A DNA stretch of 64,000 nucleotides from Ochrobactrum sp. CGA5 (GTDB taxonomy: Bacteria; Pseudomonadota; Alphaproteobacteria; Rhizobiales; Rhizobiaceae), in contig NZ_VCIG01000038.1 in the NCBI RefSeq assembly GCF_006345815.1, forward strand, positions 947,583 through 1,011,582, read 5' to 3'. Made by a program: the position numbers and the translations under genes. A model generated the notes under the pieces. It did no database searches and was not told the origin of the DNA. It was given only the letters and a program-made list of their open reading frames with translations. Each line of letters starts with the position of its first letter. Position 1 is the stretch's first letter. Positions 50,320 through 58,709 of the stretch are shown here, one piece after another.

Positions 50320-50372
50320 GCATGTCATTATCCCAAAGCCGGTTCCCACTTTTGGGAAACATGCGAAACCGG
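50320..50372. repeat. REP-like palindromic repeat running into the regulator gene
   Basis: The sequence GCATGTCATTATCCCAAAG ... GGGAAACATGC is an imperfect palindrome with core TTCCCACTTTTGGGAA. It continues to GCGAAACCGG. It covers the gap side and the last 14 codons plus stop of the ArsR-methyltransferase gene. A degenerate copy lies at 36578-36618. Confidence 0.65.
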
Positions 50373-51353
50373 ATCGGCAATGAGGAGCCGTGGATCGCGG
50401 GCGAGCCACAGTTTCACTGTCAGCCCCGCTTCTCCATTGGCCGCCTTGGGCTCCAGTTCCAATGTCTTTTCCGGTTCAAGACCGGCATCTCTCATCCAGC
50501 CCAGCATCTGCTCGTCGCTGAAGCCAAGTCGCAAATGCGCGTGTTCCTCACGTAGGAATTCGAGTTTGTGCGGCGCAAAATCGACGATCAGCAATCGTCC
50601 GTTAGGGCGCAAAGCCCGCGCCGCTTCGCGAATGGCAGCGAGCGGATCATCAAGGAAGTGAAGAACCTGATGAATAGTAACCAGATCGAAGCTCTCACGT
50701 TCCACAGGCAGCGCATAGACATCGCCCTGGCGAACCTGTGCATTGCCGATGGCCGCAAGGTCGAGATTGGCTCGCGCCACAGCCAGCATGTCGCGATTGA
50801 TGTCAATGCCGACGCCACGAAGGTAAAGCGGGGCAAAAAGCTCCAGCAACCGGCCAGTACCTGTGCCAACATCCAGCATAGCCTGAAACGGCTTTTCGCC
50901 AATAATCTTCTTGAGCGCAACTTCAACGGCATTTTCTGAAACATGCAGCTTGCGTATCTGGTCCCAGCTACCGGCATTGGCGCTAAAATAGGCAGCCGCC
51001 TTTTCCTGACGGCTGGCCTTGACCTGCGACAACCGTTCCATGTCACGTTCAATCAGCGCATCGGCATTGTCGAGACGCGCCAGAAGTCCGCGCGCAAGAT
51101 CGCCGCTGATCGCATTGTCAGCGAGACGGAAATAGGCCCACGCGCCTTCCTGATAGCGATCAATCAGATCGGCTTCCGCCAATAGCTTCAGATGACGCGA
51201 GACACGGGGCTGGGACTGCCCCAAGATCGTCGTGAGGTCAGAGACAGTGAGATCGCCGCGCGAGAGAAGCGCCAAAATGCGCAAGCGGCTGGGCTCGGCC
51301 ACCGCCTTCAGCACATCTACCATCGGATCGAGTTGCAGTTGCAAACCGGCCAT
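50328..51353 (-). CDS. ArsR-family regulator fused to a SAM-dependent methyltransferase domain
   Basis: The 341-residue protein has an N-terminal winged-helix domain (about 8-95: EPSRLRILALLSRGDLTVSDL, GQSQPRVSRHLKLLAEADLI) and a C-terminal methyltransferase domain (about 145-320: MLDVGTGTGRLLELFAP, VGIDINRDMLAVARANL, FDLVTIHQVLHFLDDP). No arsenic-type cysteine pair is visible in the DNA-binding domain. The linkage to metF and a palindrome upstream suggest it senses SAM or S-adenosylhomocysteine, as proposed for SahR-type regulators of the methionine cycle. That is inference. The last 15 residues (DPVSHVSQKWEPALG) are encoded largely within a repeat. Confidence 0.88.
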   Translation of the reverse strand: MAGLQLQLDPMVDVLKAVAEPSRLRILALLSRGDLTVSDLTTILGQSQPRVSRHLKLLAEADLIDRYQEGAWAYFRLADNAISGDLARGLLARLDNADALIERDMERLSQVKASRQEKAAAYFSANAGSWDQIRKLHVSENAVEVALKKIIGEKPFQAMLDVGTGTGRLLELFAPLYLRGVGIDINRDMLAVARANLDLAAIGNAQVRQGDVYALPVERESFDLVTIHQVLHFLDDPLAAIREAARALRPNGRLLIVDFAPHKLEFLREEHAHLRLGFSDEQMLGWMRDAGLEPEKTLELEPKAANGEAGLTVKLWLARDPRLLIADPVSHVSQKWEPALG

Positions 51354-51411
51354 GCCTTCCGCTCTTCGTTGACGCGACTACGTTAACGGCCCACTATGGC
51401 CACCTGTAAAG

Positions 51412-51431
51412 ATATAAAGATATGTTTATAT
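51412..51431. promoter_or_regulatory. 20-bp palindrome, candidate operator of the ArsR-methyltransferase/metF operon
   Basis: ATATAAAGATATGTTTATAT is an inverted repeat with a single mismatched pair (G/G). It lies 59 bp upstream of the regulator's start and 86 bp from the divergent DUF2293 start. It is the only such palindrome in the shared intergenic region. Its form matches what I recall of SahR-type operators (ATAAAGATATCTTTAT-like). This is a recollection, not a search. Confidence 0.6.
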
Positions 51432-51516
51432 GGAAAGCAATTCCTGCGCAAGCGATTTTCGTGCACAATGGCCAGACAAAGGATTCGCGCACAACAACTG
51501 ATTTCAAGGAGGGGCC

Positions 51517-51840
51517 ATGAGTGCAGGCACAATGCGCCAGAAGGCAATCGCCAAATCGCTGACGCTTCTGCTTCCGGCAGTCCCTTATTCGGACTCCGAA
51601 CCGATCCGCGCCGCAGCACTCGCACCTCATATGAAGATGCTCCCACCATCTACTGCCGTTTGGCTGGCGACTGTCGCGCACGTGCGTCATACGCATACCG
51701 ATTACGATGCGCTGCGCGACGAAGGTTATGACAAGGATTCAGCACGTTTTTTCGTACTTGATGCCATCAACGCCAAGCTGACTGAATGGCGCGCGACACG
51801 GCTGCTGTCGCCGGAAGACGACGAAGCTGTGGAGATGTGA
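51517..51840 (+). CDS. DUF2293 domain protein
   Basis: The 107-residue protein matches the DUF2293 pattern common in Hyphomicrobiales: AIAKSLTLLLPAVPYSDSE, STAVWLATVAHVRHTHTDYD, LRDEGYDKDSARFFVLD and INAKLTEWRATRLL. AGGAGG lies 6 nt before the ATG. The function is unknown. It diverges from the ArsR-methyltransferase gene and shares its regulatory region. Confidence 0.82.
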   Translation: MSAGTMRQKAIAKSLTLLLPAVPYSDSEPIRAAALAPHMKMLPPSTAVWLATVAHVRHTHTDYDALRDEGYDKDSARFFVLDAINAKLTEWRATRLLSPEDDEAVEM

Positions 51841-51951
51841 AAGCGCCGCCTGAGGCGGCAATGTTGGCAGGCTGTAAAGACAATATGAGTCTTGCGCCGG
51901 TTTGATTACCGAAGAATAGCCGCAGCTTCCGATCAGCAGCAGGACAGGTAG

Positions 51952-52719
51952 TTATTTCTTCTGAACGACCAGGAAAATGCGCGGAAAACGCAGCAGGACC
52001 TTTCCGTCAGCCGCCGCTGGATAATGCGGCGCAATCCTCGTTTTGTAGGCATCGAGATATTCCGCCTGCTCCTGTTCATTGAGCGGATCGAGAAACGGCC
52101 GCAATCCCGTCCCCTTCACCCATTCCACAATTGCATCAATGCCATCCAGCGGGTGATTATAGACCGTGTGCCATATATCGAGCCGGGCGGCCTGGCTGGC
52201 GAGCGCATTATAATAATCCATCACCCAGGGCAGCGGTTCCCTACCCTTGGCGCCAATCTTGGCGGCGAAGGCTTCTGTTTTGGCAACGTCACGCATACCG
52301 ACATGGGTAGGCTCGCCCATATTGTCAGGCATCTGGACGGCCATCACCGCACCTGAACGGAGCAGCGACAAGAGGCGCTTCATCTGCTCGATATGATCCG
52401 GTATCCACTGGAACACAGCATTGGAAAAGAGAACATCAGTTTCCACGTCCGGCTCGTAGCTTGTTACATCGCCGATAGTGAAACCAACCTTCGGCAACCG
52501 AGCCTTGGCCTTGTCGATCATATCAGGCGATGTGTCGAAGCCGGACACATCAGCATCCGGCCAACGCTCGACCAGAAGTTCCGTCGAGTTGCCCGGACCG
52601 CAGCCCATATCGACCACCTTGCGCGGCCTGCCGACCGGTATCTGGGCCAAAAGATCGCGTGCCGGGCGGCTGCGTTCGTCTTCAAACTTCAGATATTGCT
52701 TTGCAGACCAGTCTTTCAT
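51952..52719 (-). CDS. tam: Trans-aconitate 2-methyltransferase
   Basis: Tam methylates trans-aconitate, a spontaneous inhibitor of the TCA cycle. The 255-residue SAM methyltransferase starts [23 protein letters not shown], as Tam does. It has [20 protein letters not shown] (motif I), [31 protein letters not shown], and [21 protein letters not shown] chose the ATG at 52719 by homology. The open frame upstream to 52890 crosses a terminator and a repeat and is not coding. The terminator of ettA sits only 17 bp upstream of the ATG, an unusual arrangement. Confidence 0.92.
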   Translation of the reverse strand: MKDWSAKQYLKFEDERSRPARDLLAQIPVGRPRKVVDMGCGPGNSTELLVERWPDADVSGFDTSPDMIDKAKARLPKVGFTIGDVTSYEPDVETDVLFSNAVFQWIPDHIEQMKRLLSLLRSGAVMAVQMPDNMGEPTHVGMRDVAKTEAFAAKIGAKGREPLPWVMDYYNALASQAARLDIWHTVYNHPLDGIDAIVEWVKGTGLRPFLDPLNEQEQAEYLDAYKTRIAPHYPAAADGKVLLRFPRIFLVVQKK

Positions 52720-52735
52720 AACGTTTCCCATCGCC

Positions 52736-52768
52736 AAATAAAAAGGCCGATGCAATGCATCGGCCTTA
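52736..52768 (-). terminator. Strong intrinsic terminator between ettA and tam
   Basis: On the minus strand AAGGCCGATGCA and TGCATCGGCCTT form a perfect stem with a tiny loop, followed by TTTTTATTT. It terminates transcription coming from ettA. It lies immediately upstream of the tam start codon. Confidence 0.88.
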
Positions 52769-52788
52769 ACTTTAAAGCGCCAAAAGTT

Positions 52789-52923
52789 GGTTGAGGTTCT
52801 GGCTATGGCTAGGCGAAAATGGTGAGGTTTGAGAACCGGAGCGCAGCGTACTTTGCGTACGTGAGCACCGGAAGCGCAGAACAACGCCATTTGCAGACCG
52901 CCAGAGCCTGAACATCTCGAACC
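52789..52923. repeat. Long imperfect palindrome, copy 1 (downstream of ettA)
   Basis: About 135 bp with outer arms GGTTGAGGTTCTGGC / GCCAGAGCCTGAACATCTCGAACC and a central part GAGAACCGGAGCGCAGCG, TACTTTGCGTACG, GAGCACCGGAAGC. The centre is shared almost exactly with copy 2 at 54646-54786. It abuts the ettA stop codon. Confidence 0.8.
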
Positions 52924-54573
52924 TTACCGTGTGAGTGGCTTGTAGGTCACTCGTTTCGGGTTGACGCTATCCGGTCCAAGACGACGAATCTTGTCGGCTT
53001 CATAGTCCTCGAAGTTACCTTCGAACCATTCGACATGGCTGTCGCCTTCGAATGCGAGGATATGCGTTGCCAGACGGTCAAGGAACATTCGGTCGTGGCT
53101 GATGATAACGGCGCAGCCAGCGAAGTTTTCCAACGCATCTTCAAGAGCGCCAAGCGTTTCGGTATCGAGATCGTTGGTCGGTTCGTCGAGCAGAAGAACA
53201 TTGCCACCGGACTTCAGCATCTTGGCAAGGTGAACGCGATTGCGCTGACCGCCGGAAAGATTGCCGACCTTCTGCTGCTGGTCGCCACCCTTGAAATTGA
53301 ACGCACCGCAATAGGCGCGGCTATTCATTTCAAACTTGCCGAGCTTGATAACGTCATTACCACCGGAGATCTCTTCCCAGACAGTCTTGTTCGGGTCGAG
53401 CGCATCGCGGCTCTGATCCACATAGGAAAGATGAACCGTATCGCCAATGCGAACCGAACCTTTATCCGGCTGTTCCTGCCCCGTCAGCATCTTGAACAGC
53501 GTTGACTTACCGGCACCGTTCGGGCCGATCACGCCGACAATACCGCCCGCCGGTAGCTTGAAGCTCAAATCGTCGATCAGGAGGCGGTCGCCAAAGCCTT
53601 TAGACAGACCGTCAACCTCGATGACCACCTGACCTAGGCGCTCGCCAACCGGGATGATGATCTGCGCATCGCCGGGGCGACGCTCTTCCGCGCTCTTGAC
53701 CAGCTCGTCATAGGCCTTGATACGAGCCTTGGACTTGGCCTGACGCGCCTTCGGGCTCGCCGAAATCCACTCGCGTTCACGCGACAGCGCCTTTTCACGG
53801 GCCGCCTCTTCGCGACCTTCCTGCTGCATACGCTTGGCCTTGGCTTCCAGATAGGCAGAATAGTTGCCTTCGTAAGGAATACCGCGACCACGGTCGAGTT
53901 CGAGAATCCAGCCCGTCACATTGTCGAGGAAGTAACGGTCGTGGGTGATGATCAGCACGGAACCCGGATATTCGCGCAGGTGCTTTTCAAGCCATGCGGT
54001 CGTCTCGGCATCCAGATGGTTGGTCGGTTCATCGAGAAGCAGAAGGTCAGGCTTTGAAAGCAGAAGCTTGCAAAGTGCCACACGGCGCTTTTCACCGCCC
54101 GAAAGCTTGGTAACGTCGGCATCGCCCGGCGGGCAACGCAGCGCTTCCATGGCCATTTCAACCTGGCTTTCGAGATCCCAAAGGTTCTGGCTGTCAATGA
54201 TGTCCTGAAGCTTCGCGCCTTCATCCGCAGTTTCGTCGGAATAGTTCATCATCAGTTCGTTGTAACGGTCAATGATCGCCTTCTTGGCAGCGACCCCTTC
54301 CATCACATTACCGAGCACATCCTTGGACGGATCGAGTTCCGGCTCCTGCGGAAGATAACCACAGGTCGCACCCTCGGCAAGCCAAGCTTCGCCGGTATAT
54401 TCCTTGTCGAGACCAGCCATGATCTTGAGGATGGTCGACTTACCGGCGCCGTTCGGGCCGAGAATGCCGATCTTGGCGTCGGGATAGAAGGAGAGATGGA
54501 TGTTCTCTAGGATTTTCTTGTTGCCATAGGCCTTGTTGAGGCCGGACATGTGATAAATGAACTGGCGTGCCAT
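52924..54573 (-). CDS. ettA: Energy-dependent translational throttle protein EttA (ABC-F)
   Basis: EttA is a ribosome-associated ABC-F ATPase that binds the E site and tunes initiation to the ATP/ADP ratio. The 549-residue protein has two ABC domains. Walker A loops are GPNGAGKST (about 39-47 and in the second half), and signatures [12 protein letters not shown] and [12 protein letters not shown]. Walker B sequences are [15 protein letters not shown] and [15 protein letters not shown]. The start [17 protein letters not shown] is typical of EttA. The gene is bracketed by two copies of the same long palindromic element. Confidence 0.96.
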   Translation of the reverse strand: MARQFIYHMSGLNKAYGNKKILENIHLSFYPDAKIGILGPNGAGKSTILKIMAGLDKEYTGEAWLAEGATCGYLPQEPELDPSKDVLGNVMEGVAAKKAIIDRYNELMMNYSDETADEGAKLQDIIDSQNLWDLESQVEMAMEALRCPPGDADVTKLSGGEKRRVALCKLLLSKPDLLLLDEPTNHLDAETTAWLEKHLREYPGSVLIITHDRYFLDNVTGWILELDRGRGIPYEGNYSAYLEAKAKRMQQEGREEAAREKALSREREWISASPKARQAKSKARIKAYDELVKSAEERRPGDAQIIIPVGERLGQVVIEVDGLSKGFGDRLLIDDLSFKLPAGGIVGVIGPNGAGKSTLFKMLTGQEQPDKGSVRIGDTVHLSYVDQSRDALDPNKTVWEEISGGNDVIKLGKFEMNSRAYCGAFNFKGGDQQQKVGNLSGGQRNRVHLAKMLKSGGNVLLLDEPTNDLDTETLGALEDALENFAGCAVIISHDRMFLDRLATHILAFEGDSHVEWFEGNFEDYEADKIRRLGPDSVNPKRVTYKPLTR

Positions 54574-54645
54574 AAAGCGCGTCGTCTCCGCAGGTTGAGA
54601 AGCGCGATCGGTCCAATGATTGCCGAACCGCGCGGAAATTGCTGA

Positions 54646-54786
54646 GTGTCTGAATCAAAAAGCGTCAGACCGTAGCGAAAATGATGATTTTTGAGAACCG
54701 GAGCGCAGTGTACATAGGTACACGAGCACCGGAAGGGCATAAAATCATCATGTGCAGCCAGGTATGGCGACTTTTGGATCAGACAC
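54646..54786. repeat. Long imperfect palindrome, copy 2 (upstream of ettA)
   Basis: About 141 bp with terminal arms GTGTCTGAATCAAAAAGCG / CGACTTTTGGATCAGACAC, inner arms ATGATGATTTT / AAAATCATCAT, and the centre GAGAACCGGAGCGCAGTG, TACATAGGTACAC, GAGCACCGGAAG. The centre matches copy 1. Confidence 0.8.
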
Positions 54787-55164
54787 TGAGGCGTATGTAG
54801 GCCAAATATGTCCCGGACGCAAACGGCAACCCGCGAAACGGAAGCAGTCTGAACTGCAAATCAAACTCTGATGAAAATCATAAACAATGAAACCGGGCGC
54901 GGATATTTCCGTCACCCGGTTTCCCCTCTGGCCACCGCCCGCGAAAGTTTCCTCCCTTTCATCGGACGGCCTGCAAATTATGACGTGGAATCTCTTCTTA
55001 GATGCCCCTGACTGCCCTTCAAAAACCCGTCTGCAAACCTAGATTTGCCCAAGCTTTTGCGCTTTTCAAGCGGAATCTGCACAAAAAAGCCAATTGCCTA
55101 AAATTCATTCACACTCTGTTCCGATGCCTGTTTAAGCGACGCCGCACCGGGGGAGATTGACTAT
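54787..55164. other. Intergenic region between the ettA-side repeat and the hydrolase gene
   Basis: About 380 bp without a gene. It holds a long stem-loop, AAACCGGG...CCCGGTTT (54890-54922), with an inner CGGA/TCCG pairing. Neither strand has a T-run right after it, so it may be a processing site or an old terminator. The bases before 55165 should hold the hydrolase promoter. Confidence 0.5.
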
Positions 55165-56136
55165 TTGCACGGCATAAAATCAGATATCGAAATGACATTC
55201 AAAACCATTCATCATCTGTCGGTTTCCGACAAATCACACCTCCCATACCGTGCGCTCCACACCGGGGCACCGCGAGGGGTCGTACAGATATGCCACGGCC
55301 TTGCCGAACATTCCGCACGCTATGAACGCTTCGCCTCAGCGTTGGTGACAGCAGGCTACCACGTCTATATCCACGACCATCGCGGGCACGGCACCAATAT
55401 CGGTGCTCACACGCCAAGAGGAATGTTCGCACAAAAGCACGGCCATCTCGTGGCTATCCAGGACGTGCGCGCACTTAACCAGCATATTCACGAGGAGCAT
55501 CCGGGGCTGCCGGTCGTTCTTTTCGGTCATTCCATGGGTGGGCTGATCGCGCTGAACTACATGATGGATTACGCCAGAACAGTCGATGCGGCAGCAATCT
55601 GGAATGCCAATGTCGACGGTGGCGCGGAAAGCGCTGCAGCACTTGGGATCCTTTATATAGAGCGCATGCTCAAAGGATCGGACGTTCCGAGCACCATACT
55701 GCCGAAAATGACTTTCCGCGCATGGGGCCGGTCCTTGAAAGGCCACCGCACATTATTTGACTGGCTTTCGCACGATGCGGCGGAGGTCGATGCATATGTC
55801 GCCGATCCGCTCTGCGGCTTTGATGCCAGCGTGGCGCTATGGATCGACATTTTCCGCATGATCCGGCGCGGTGCCGACAACCGCAACTTCTCCGATATCC
55901 CTCGAAACATGCCATTCAATCTCGTTGGTGGGGCCGAAGACCCCGCAACGGTGAATGGCGCCGCCGTGCGCAGGCTGGCGGATAGAATGCGGAAAATGGG
56001 TTTCGAGCGTATCCAATGCACGATCCTGCCCGGTACCCGCCACGAGAGCCTTAACGAGATCAACCGAGATAAGGTGACGCAGAATTTTCTGGATTGGCTG
56101 GCAGAGGCTCTTCCGTATTCGGCGATGTCCGGCTAA
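55165..56136 (+). CDS. Alpha/beta hydrolase, monoacylglycerol lipase/lysophospholipase type
   Basis: The 323-residue product has the serine hydrolase motif FGHSMGGLIALNYM (nucleophile at about residue 122 in GHSMG), the oxyanion region QICHGLAEHSARYERFA, and a HGRG-type YIHDHRGHGTN. The histidine lies in LPGTRHESLNE near the end and the acid in VGGAEDPAT. This is the serine-aminopeptidase S33/PldB-like family. The TTG at 55165 has GGGGGAGA 7 nt upstream. An ATG nine codons later lacks such a site. The natural substrate is inferred only from the family. Confidence 0.85.
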   Translation: MHGIKSDIEMTFKTIHHLSVSDKSHLPYRALHTGAPRGVVQICHGLAEHSARYERFASALVTAGYHVYIHDHRGHGTNIGAHTPRGMFAQKHGHLVAIQDVRALNQHIHEEHPGLPVVLFGHSMGGLIALNYMMDYARTVDAAAIWNANVDGGAESAAALGILYIERMLKGSDVPSTILPKMTFRAWGRSLKGHRTLFDWLSHDAAEVDAYVADPLCGFDASVALWIDIFRMIRRGADNRNFSDIPRNMPFNLVGGAEDPATVNGAAVRRLADRMRKMGFERIQCTILPGTRHESLNEINRDKVTQNFLDWLAEALPYSAMSG

Positions 56137-56312
56137 AAACCGCAGTCAACCGAATAATCGAACTGTTATCCCGGCCAGAACTCACGATTACTTGAACCGT
56201 CTTGGCTTTGCCATCCAATCAATGCTATGGAGCGCGCCTTGCGCTTTATCGGGTTTCCGGGCAGGAAAGCCGAGCTTAAGCAGATAGCGCGAGGAATAAA
56301 GGAACACTCCGC

Positions 56313-57044
56313 TTGGACACACCGACGATTTCTGTGGTTATCCCTTGCCGCAACGAAGCCGACAATCTTGCATTTTTGCTGGATGAAGTCGATGCCGCCA
56401 TGCAGGGCCGCGCATACGAAGTCATCGTCGTCGACGACGGTTCGACAGATTCAACCAGCGATGTACTGGCGGGCCGAATCCATGCGGGCAAACCATTGCG
56501 CCATTTGCGCCATGACCGGTCGTCAGGCCAGAGCGCAGCCGTGCGTTCCGGTGTTTTCGCAGCACGCGGCGAGATCGTTGTTACGATGGATGGCGACGGA
56601 CAGAATGACCCCGCCTATCTCCCTGTTCTGGCTGATGCACTGCTAAGAGCCGGGCCTGATTATGGCATTGCAGCCGGACAGCGTCTCAAGCGCACGGATA
56701 CGAAACTCAAGCAGCTCTCATCACGCTTTGCCAACAATCTGCGCGGCGCTATCCTCAAGGACAAGACGCGCGATTCCGGCTGCGGCCTGAAAGCATTGCA
56801 CACTGACCTGTTCCGGCAACTGCCTTTCTTCGATGGCTGGCATCGCTATCTGCCTGCCTTGGCGATCCGCGAAGGTTTCGACGTCGTGCATGTCGATGTG
56901 GTTGACCGCGAACGCCGCCACGGCAAATCCAATTATGGCATTCTGGACCGCGGAGTGCGCGGCGTTTTGGACCTATACGGTGTTTGGTGGCTGCGGAAGC
57001 GTCGTAAGGTCGTGCCGCGTGTGAAAGAGATCACCCATGACTGA
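56313..57044 (+). CDS. Family 2 glycosyltransferase (dolichyl-/undecaprenyl-phosphate sugar transferase type)
   Basis: The 243-residue GT-A enzyme has TISVVIPCRNEADNLAFLL, EVIVVDDGSTDSTSDVL, VVTMDGDGQNDPAYLP (DXD-like), DSGCGLKAL and the acceptor motif RRHGKSNYG (QxxRW region replaced). This resembles DPM1/ArnC-like polyprenyl-phosphate transferases but lacks C-terminal membrane helices. The start is a TTG at 56313. Its end overlaps the next gene by 8 bp, which codes for a small membrane protein that probably works with it. Confidence 0.85.
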   Translation: MDTPTISVVIPCRNEADNLAFLLDEVDAAMQGRAYEVIVVDDGSTDSTSDVLAGRIHAGKPLRHLRHDRSSGQSAAVRSGVFAARGEIVVTMDGDGQNDPAYLPVLADALLRAGPDYGIAAGQRLKRTDTKLKQLSSRFANNLRGAILKDKTRDSGCGLKALHTDLFRQLPFFDGWHRYLPALAIREGFDVVHVDVVDRERRHGKSNYGILDRGVRGVLDLYGVWWLRKRRKVVPRVKEITHD

Positions 57045-57366
57045 TATTTTCAACAGCCTGTCTCAGTGGCTGCACGAGGTCTTCGTGGCGCAATGGGATG
57101 GCTGGATCGTGCTGGGCTTTGTCGCGCAGGCTTGTTTCACCATGCGCTTCGTCGTGCAATGGCTGGCATCCGAAAAGGCAAAGCGTAGCGTCATGCCGGT
57201 TGCCTTCTGGTTCTTCTCGCTCTTCGGCGGCACCTTGCTGCTAATCTATGCGATCCAGCGAAAAGACCCGGTATTCATTGCCGGACAAGGGCTTGGCCTC
57301 GTAGTCTATATCCGCAATCTCTGGCTCATCGCCAACGAAAAGAAGCGGCTGACAGCCGGGGAGTAA
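57037..57366 (+). CDS. Small membrane protein with lipid-A-disaccharide synthase N-terminal (LAB_N) domain
   Basis: The 109-residue protein has three membrane segments and the LAB_N pattern: ARFVVQWLASEKAKRSVMPVAFW (as MRFVVQWLASEKAKR), FFSLFGGTLLLIYAIQRKDPVFI and QGLGLVVYIRNLWLI. In other bacteria such proteins are the N-terminal extension of LpxB or stand beside GT2 transferases. It overlaps the GT2 gene, suggesting a complex that adds a sugar to a lipid carrier. Confidence 0.85.
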   Translation: MTDIFNSLSQWLHEVFVAQWDGWIVLGFVAQACFTMRFVVQWLASEKAKRSVMPVAFWFFSLFGGTLLLIYAIQRKDPVFIAGQGLGLVVYIRNLWLIANEKKRLTAGE

Positions 57367-57377
57367 TCTCCAGCTAA

Positions 57378-58688
57378 TTAGATACTCAGCGTCCGACCAA
57401 TCGAACGATAATCAAGCCCGGTACCCGCGATGTCTTCGGCCTTATAGACATTGCGCAGATCGATCAGCACATTTCCGGCCATGATATTGGCAACCCGTTT
57501 CAGGTCGAGCGCACGATAAGCGTTCCATTCGGTCAGCAGAGCAACAACGCCTGCACCCGTCGCCGCATCATAAGCGGAATTACACCAGACGACATCAGGT
57601 AGCACAGCCTTGGCAGCGCCCATGGCTTCAGGGTCGTGTGCCTGAACCTTGATCCCGGCCTTCTGAATGGCTGCAATAATGTCGAGCGCGGGAGACTCAC
57701 GAATATCATCGGTGTTCGGCTTGAAGGCGACACCCAGAACGGCAACCGTATCTGCACCGTTTTCCCTGGCAGCGGTCACGATCCGTTCAGCCATCGACTG
57801 TTTGCGTGCTTCATTGACCGCGATGACCTGCTCAATCAAGGATTGCGGCGCACCATATTTCTTGCCGGTCGCAGCGAATGCACGGGTATCCTTCGGAAAG
57901 CACGACCCGCCGAAACCCGGACCGGCGTGCAAAAATTTCGAGCCGATGCGATTATCCATGCCGATAGCGCGCGCCACTTCCTGCACGTTGCCGCCGGTCT
58001 TCTCGCAAAGATCGGCAACCTCGTTGATGAAGGTTACCTTCATGGCTAGAAAGGCATTAGCCGCATATTTGATGATCTCGGCATTTTCCAGCGACGTTAC
58101 GACCATCGGCGTCTCACGCAGGTAAAGCGGACGATAAAGACGCTGCATCGCAGCTCTGCCGCGTTCGTCTTCTACCCCGACGACGACACGGTCGGGTCGC
58201 ATGAAATCCTCGATTGCCGAACCTTCCCGCAGAAACTCCGGGTTGGACACCATCGAGAACGGCACATGCGGACTCGCGGCCTTGATACGATCACGTATGC
58301 GTGCATTGGTGCCGACCACCACCGTCGACTTGATGACGACCACGGCACCCGGCTTCATGGCGGCAGCGATTTCATCCGCAGCCGCTTCGATATATTGCAG
58401 GTCTGCTTCTCCGTCACCGCGACGGGACGGCGTGCCAACGGCGATGAAGACGACGTCGGCGTCCGCAACACTGACGGCTAGATCTGTACTGAATTCCAGC
58501 CGGCCATCGCGAATATTACGGGTCATCAATTCATCGAGCCCCGGCTCGAAAATGGTGACTTTCCCGGCCTTCAACCGCTCAATGATCGACGGGTTCTTGT
58601 CGACACAGGTGACGTGAAAGCCGAACTCGGCAAAACACACACCCGAAACCAGCCCCACATATCCCGTTCCGATCATCGCCAGCTTCAT
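57378..58688 (-). CDS. UDP-glucose 6-dehydrogenase
   Basis: The enzyme oxidises UDP-glucose to UDP-glucuronate with two NAD+. The 436-residue product has MIGTGYVGLVSGVCFAEFG (NAD loop), VFIAVGTPSRRGDGEAD, VVIKSTVVVGTN, SNPEFLREGSAIEDF, NAFLAMKVTFINEVADLCE and the catalytic cysteine in GPGFGGSCFPKDTRAFA. Names used in relatives are rkpK or udg. UDP-glucuronate feeds exopolysaccharide, capsule or lipid A decoration. The gene sits beside a GT2/LAB_N pair on the opposite strand. Confidence 0.95.
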   Translation of the reverse strand: MKLAMIGTGYVGLVSGVCFAEFGFHVTCVDKNPSIIERLKAGKVTIFEPGLDELMTRNIRDGRLEFSTDLAVSVADADVVFIAVGTPSRRGDGEADLQYIEAAADEIAAAMKPGAVVVIKSTVVVGTNARIRDRIKAASPHVPFSMVSNPEFLREGSAIEDFMRPDRVVVGVEDERGRAAMQRLYRPLYLRETPMVVTSLENAEIIKYAANAFLAMKVTFINEVADLCEKTGGNVQEVARAIGMDNRIGSKFLHAGPGFGGSCFPKDTRAFAATGKKYGAPQSLIEQVIAVNEARKQSMAERIVTAARENGADTVAVLGVAFKPNTDDIRESPALDIIAAIQKAGIKVQAHDPEAMGAAKAVLPDVVWCNSAYDAATGAGVVALLTEWNAYRALDLKRVANIMAGNVLIDLRNVYKAEDIAGTGLDYRSIGRTLSI

Positions 58689-58709
58689 ATGTTCAGTCCT
58701 TCAATTTGC

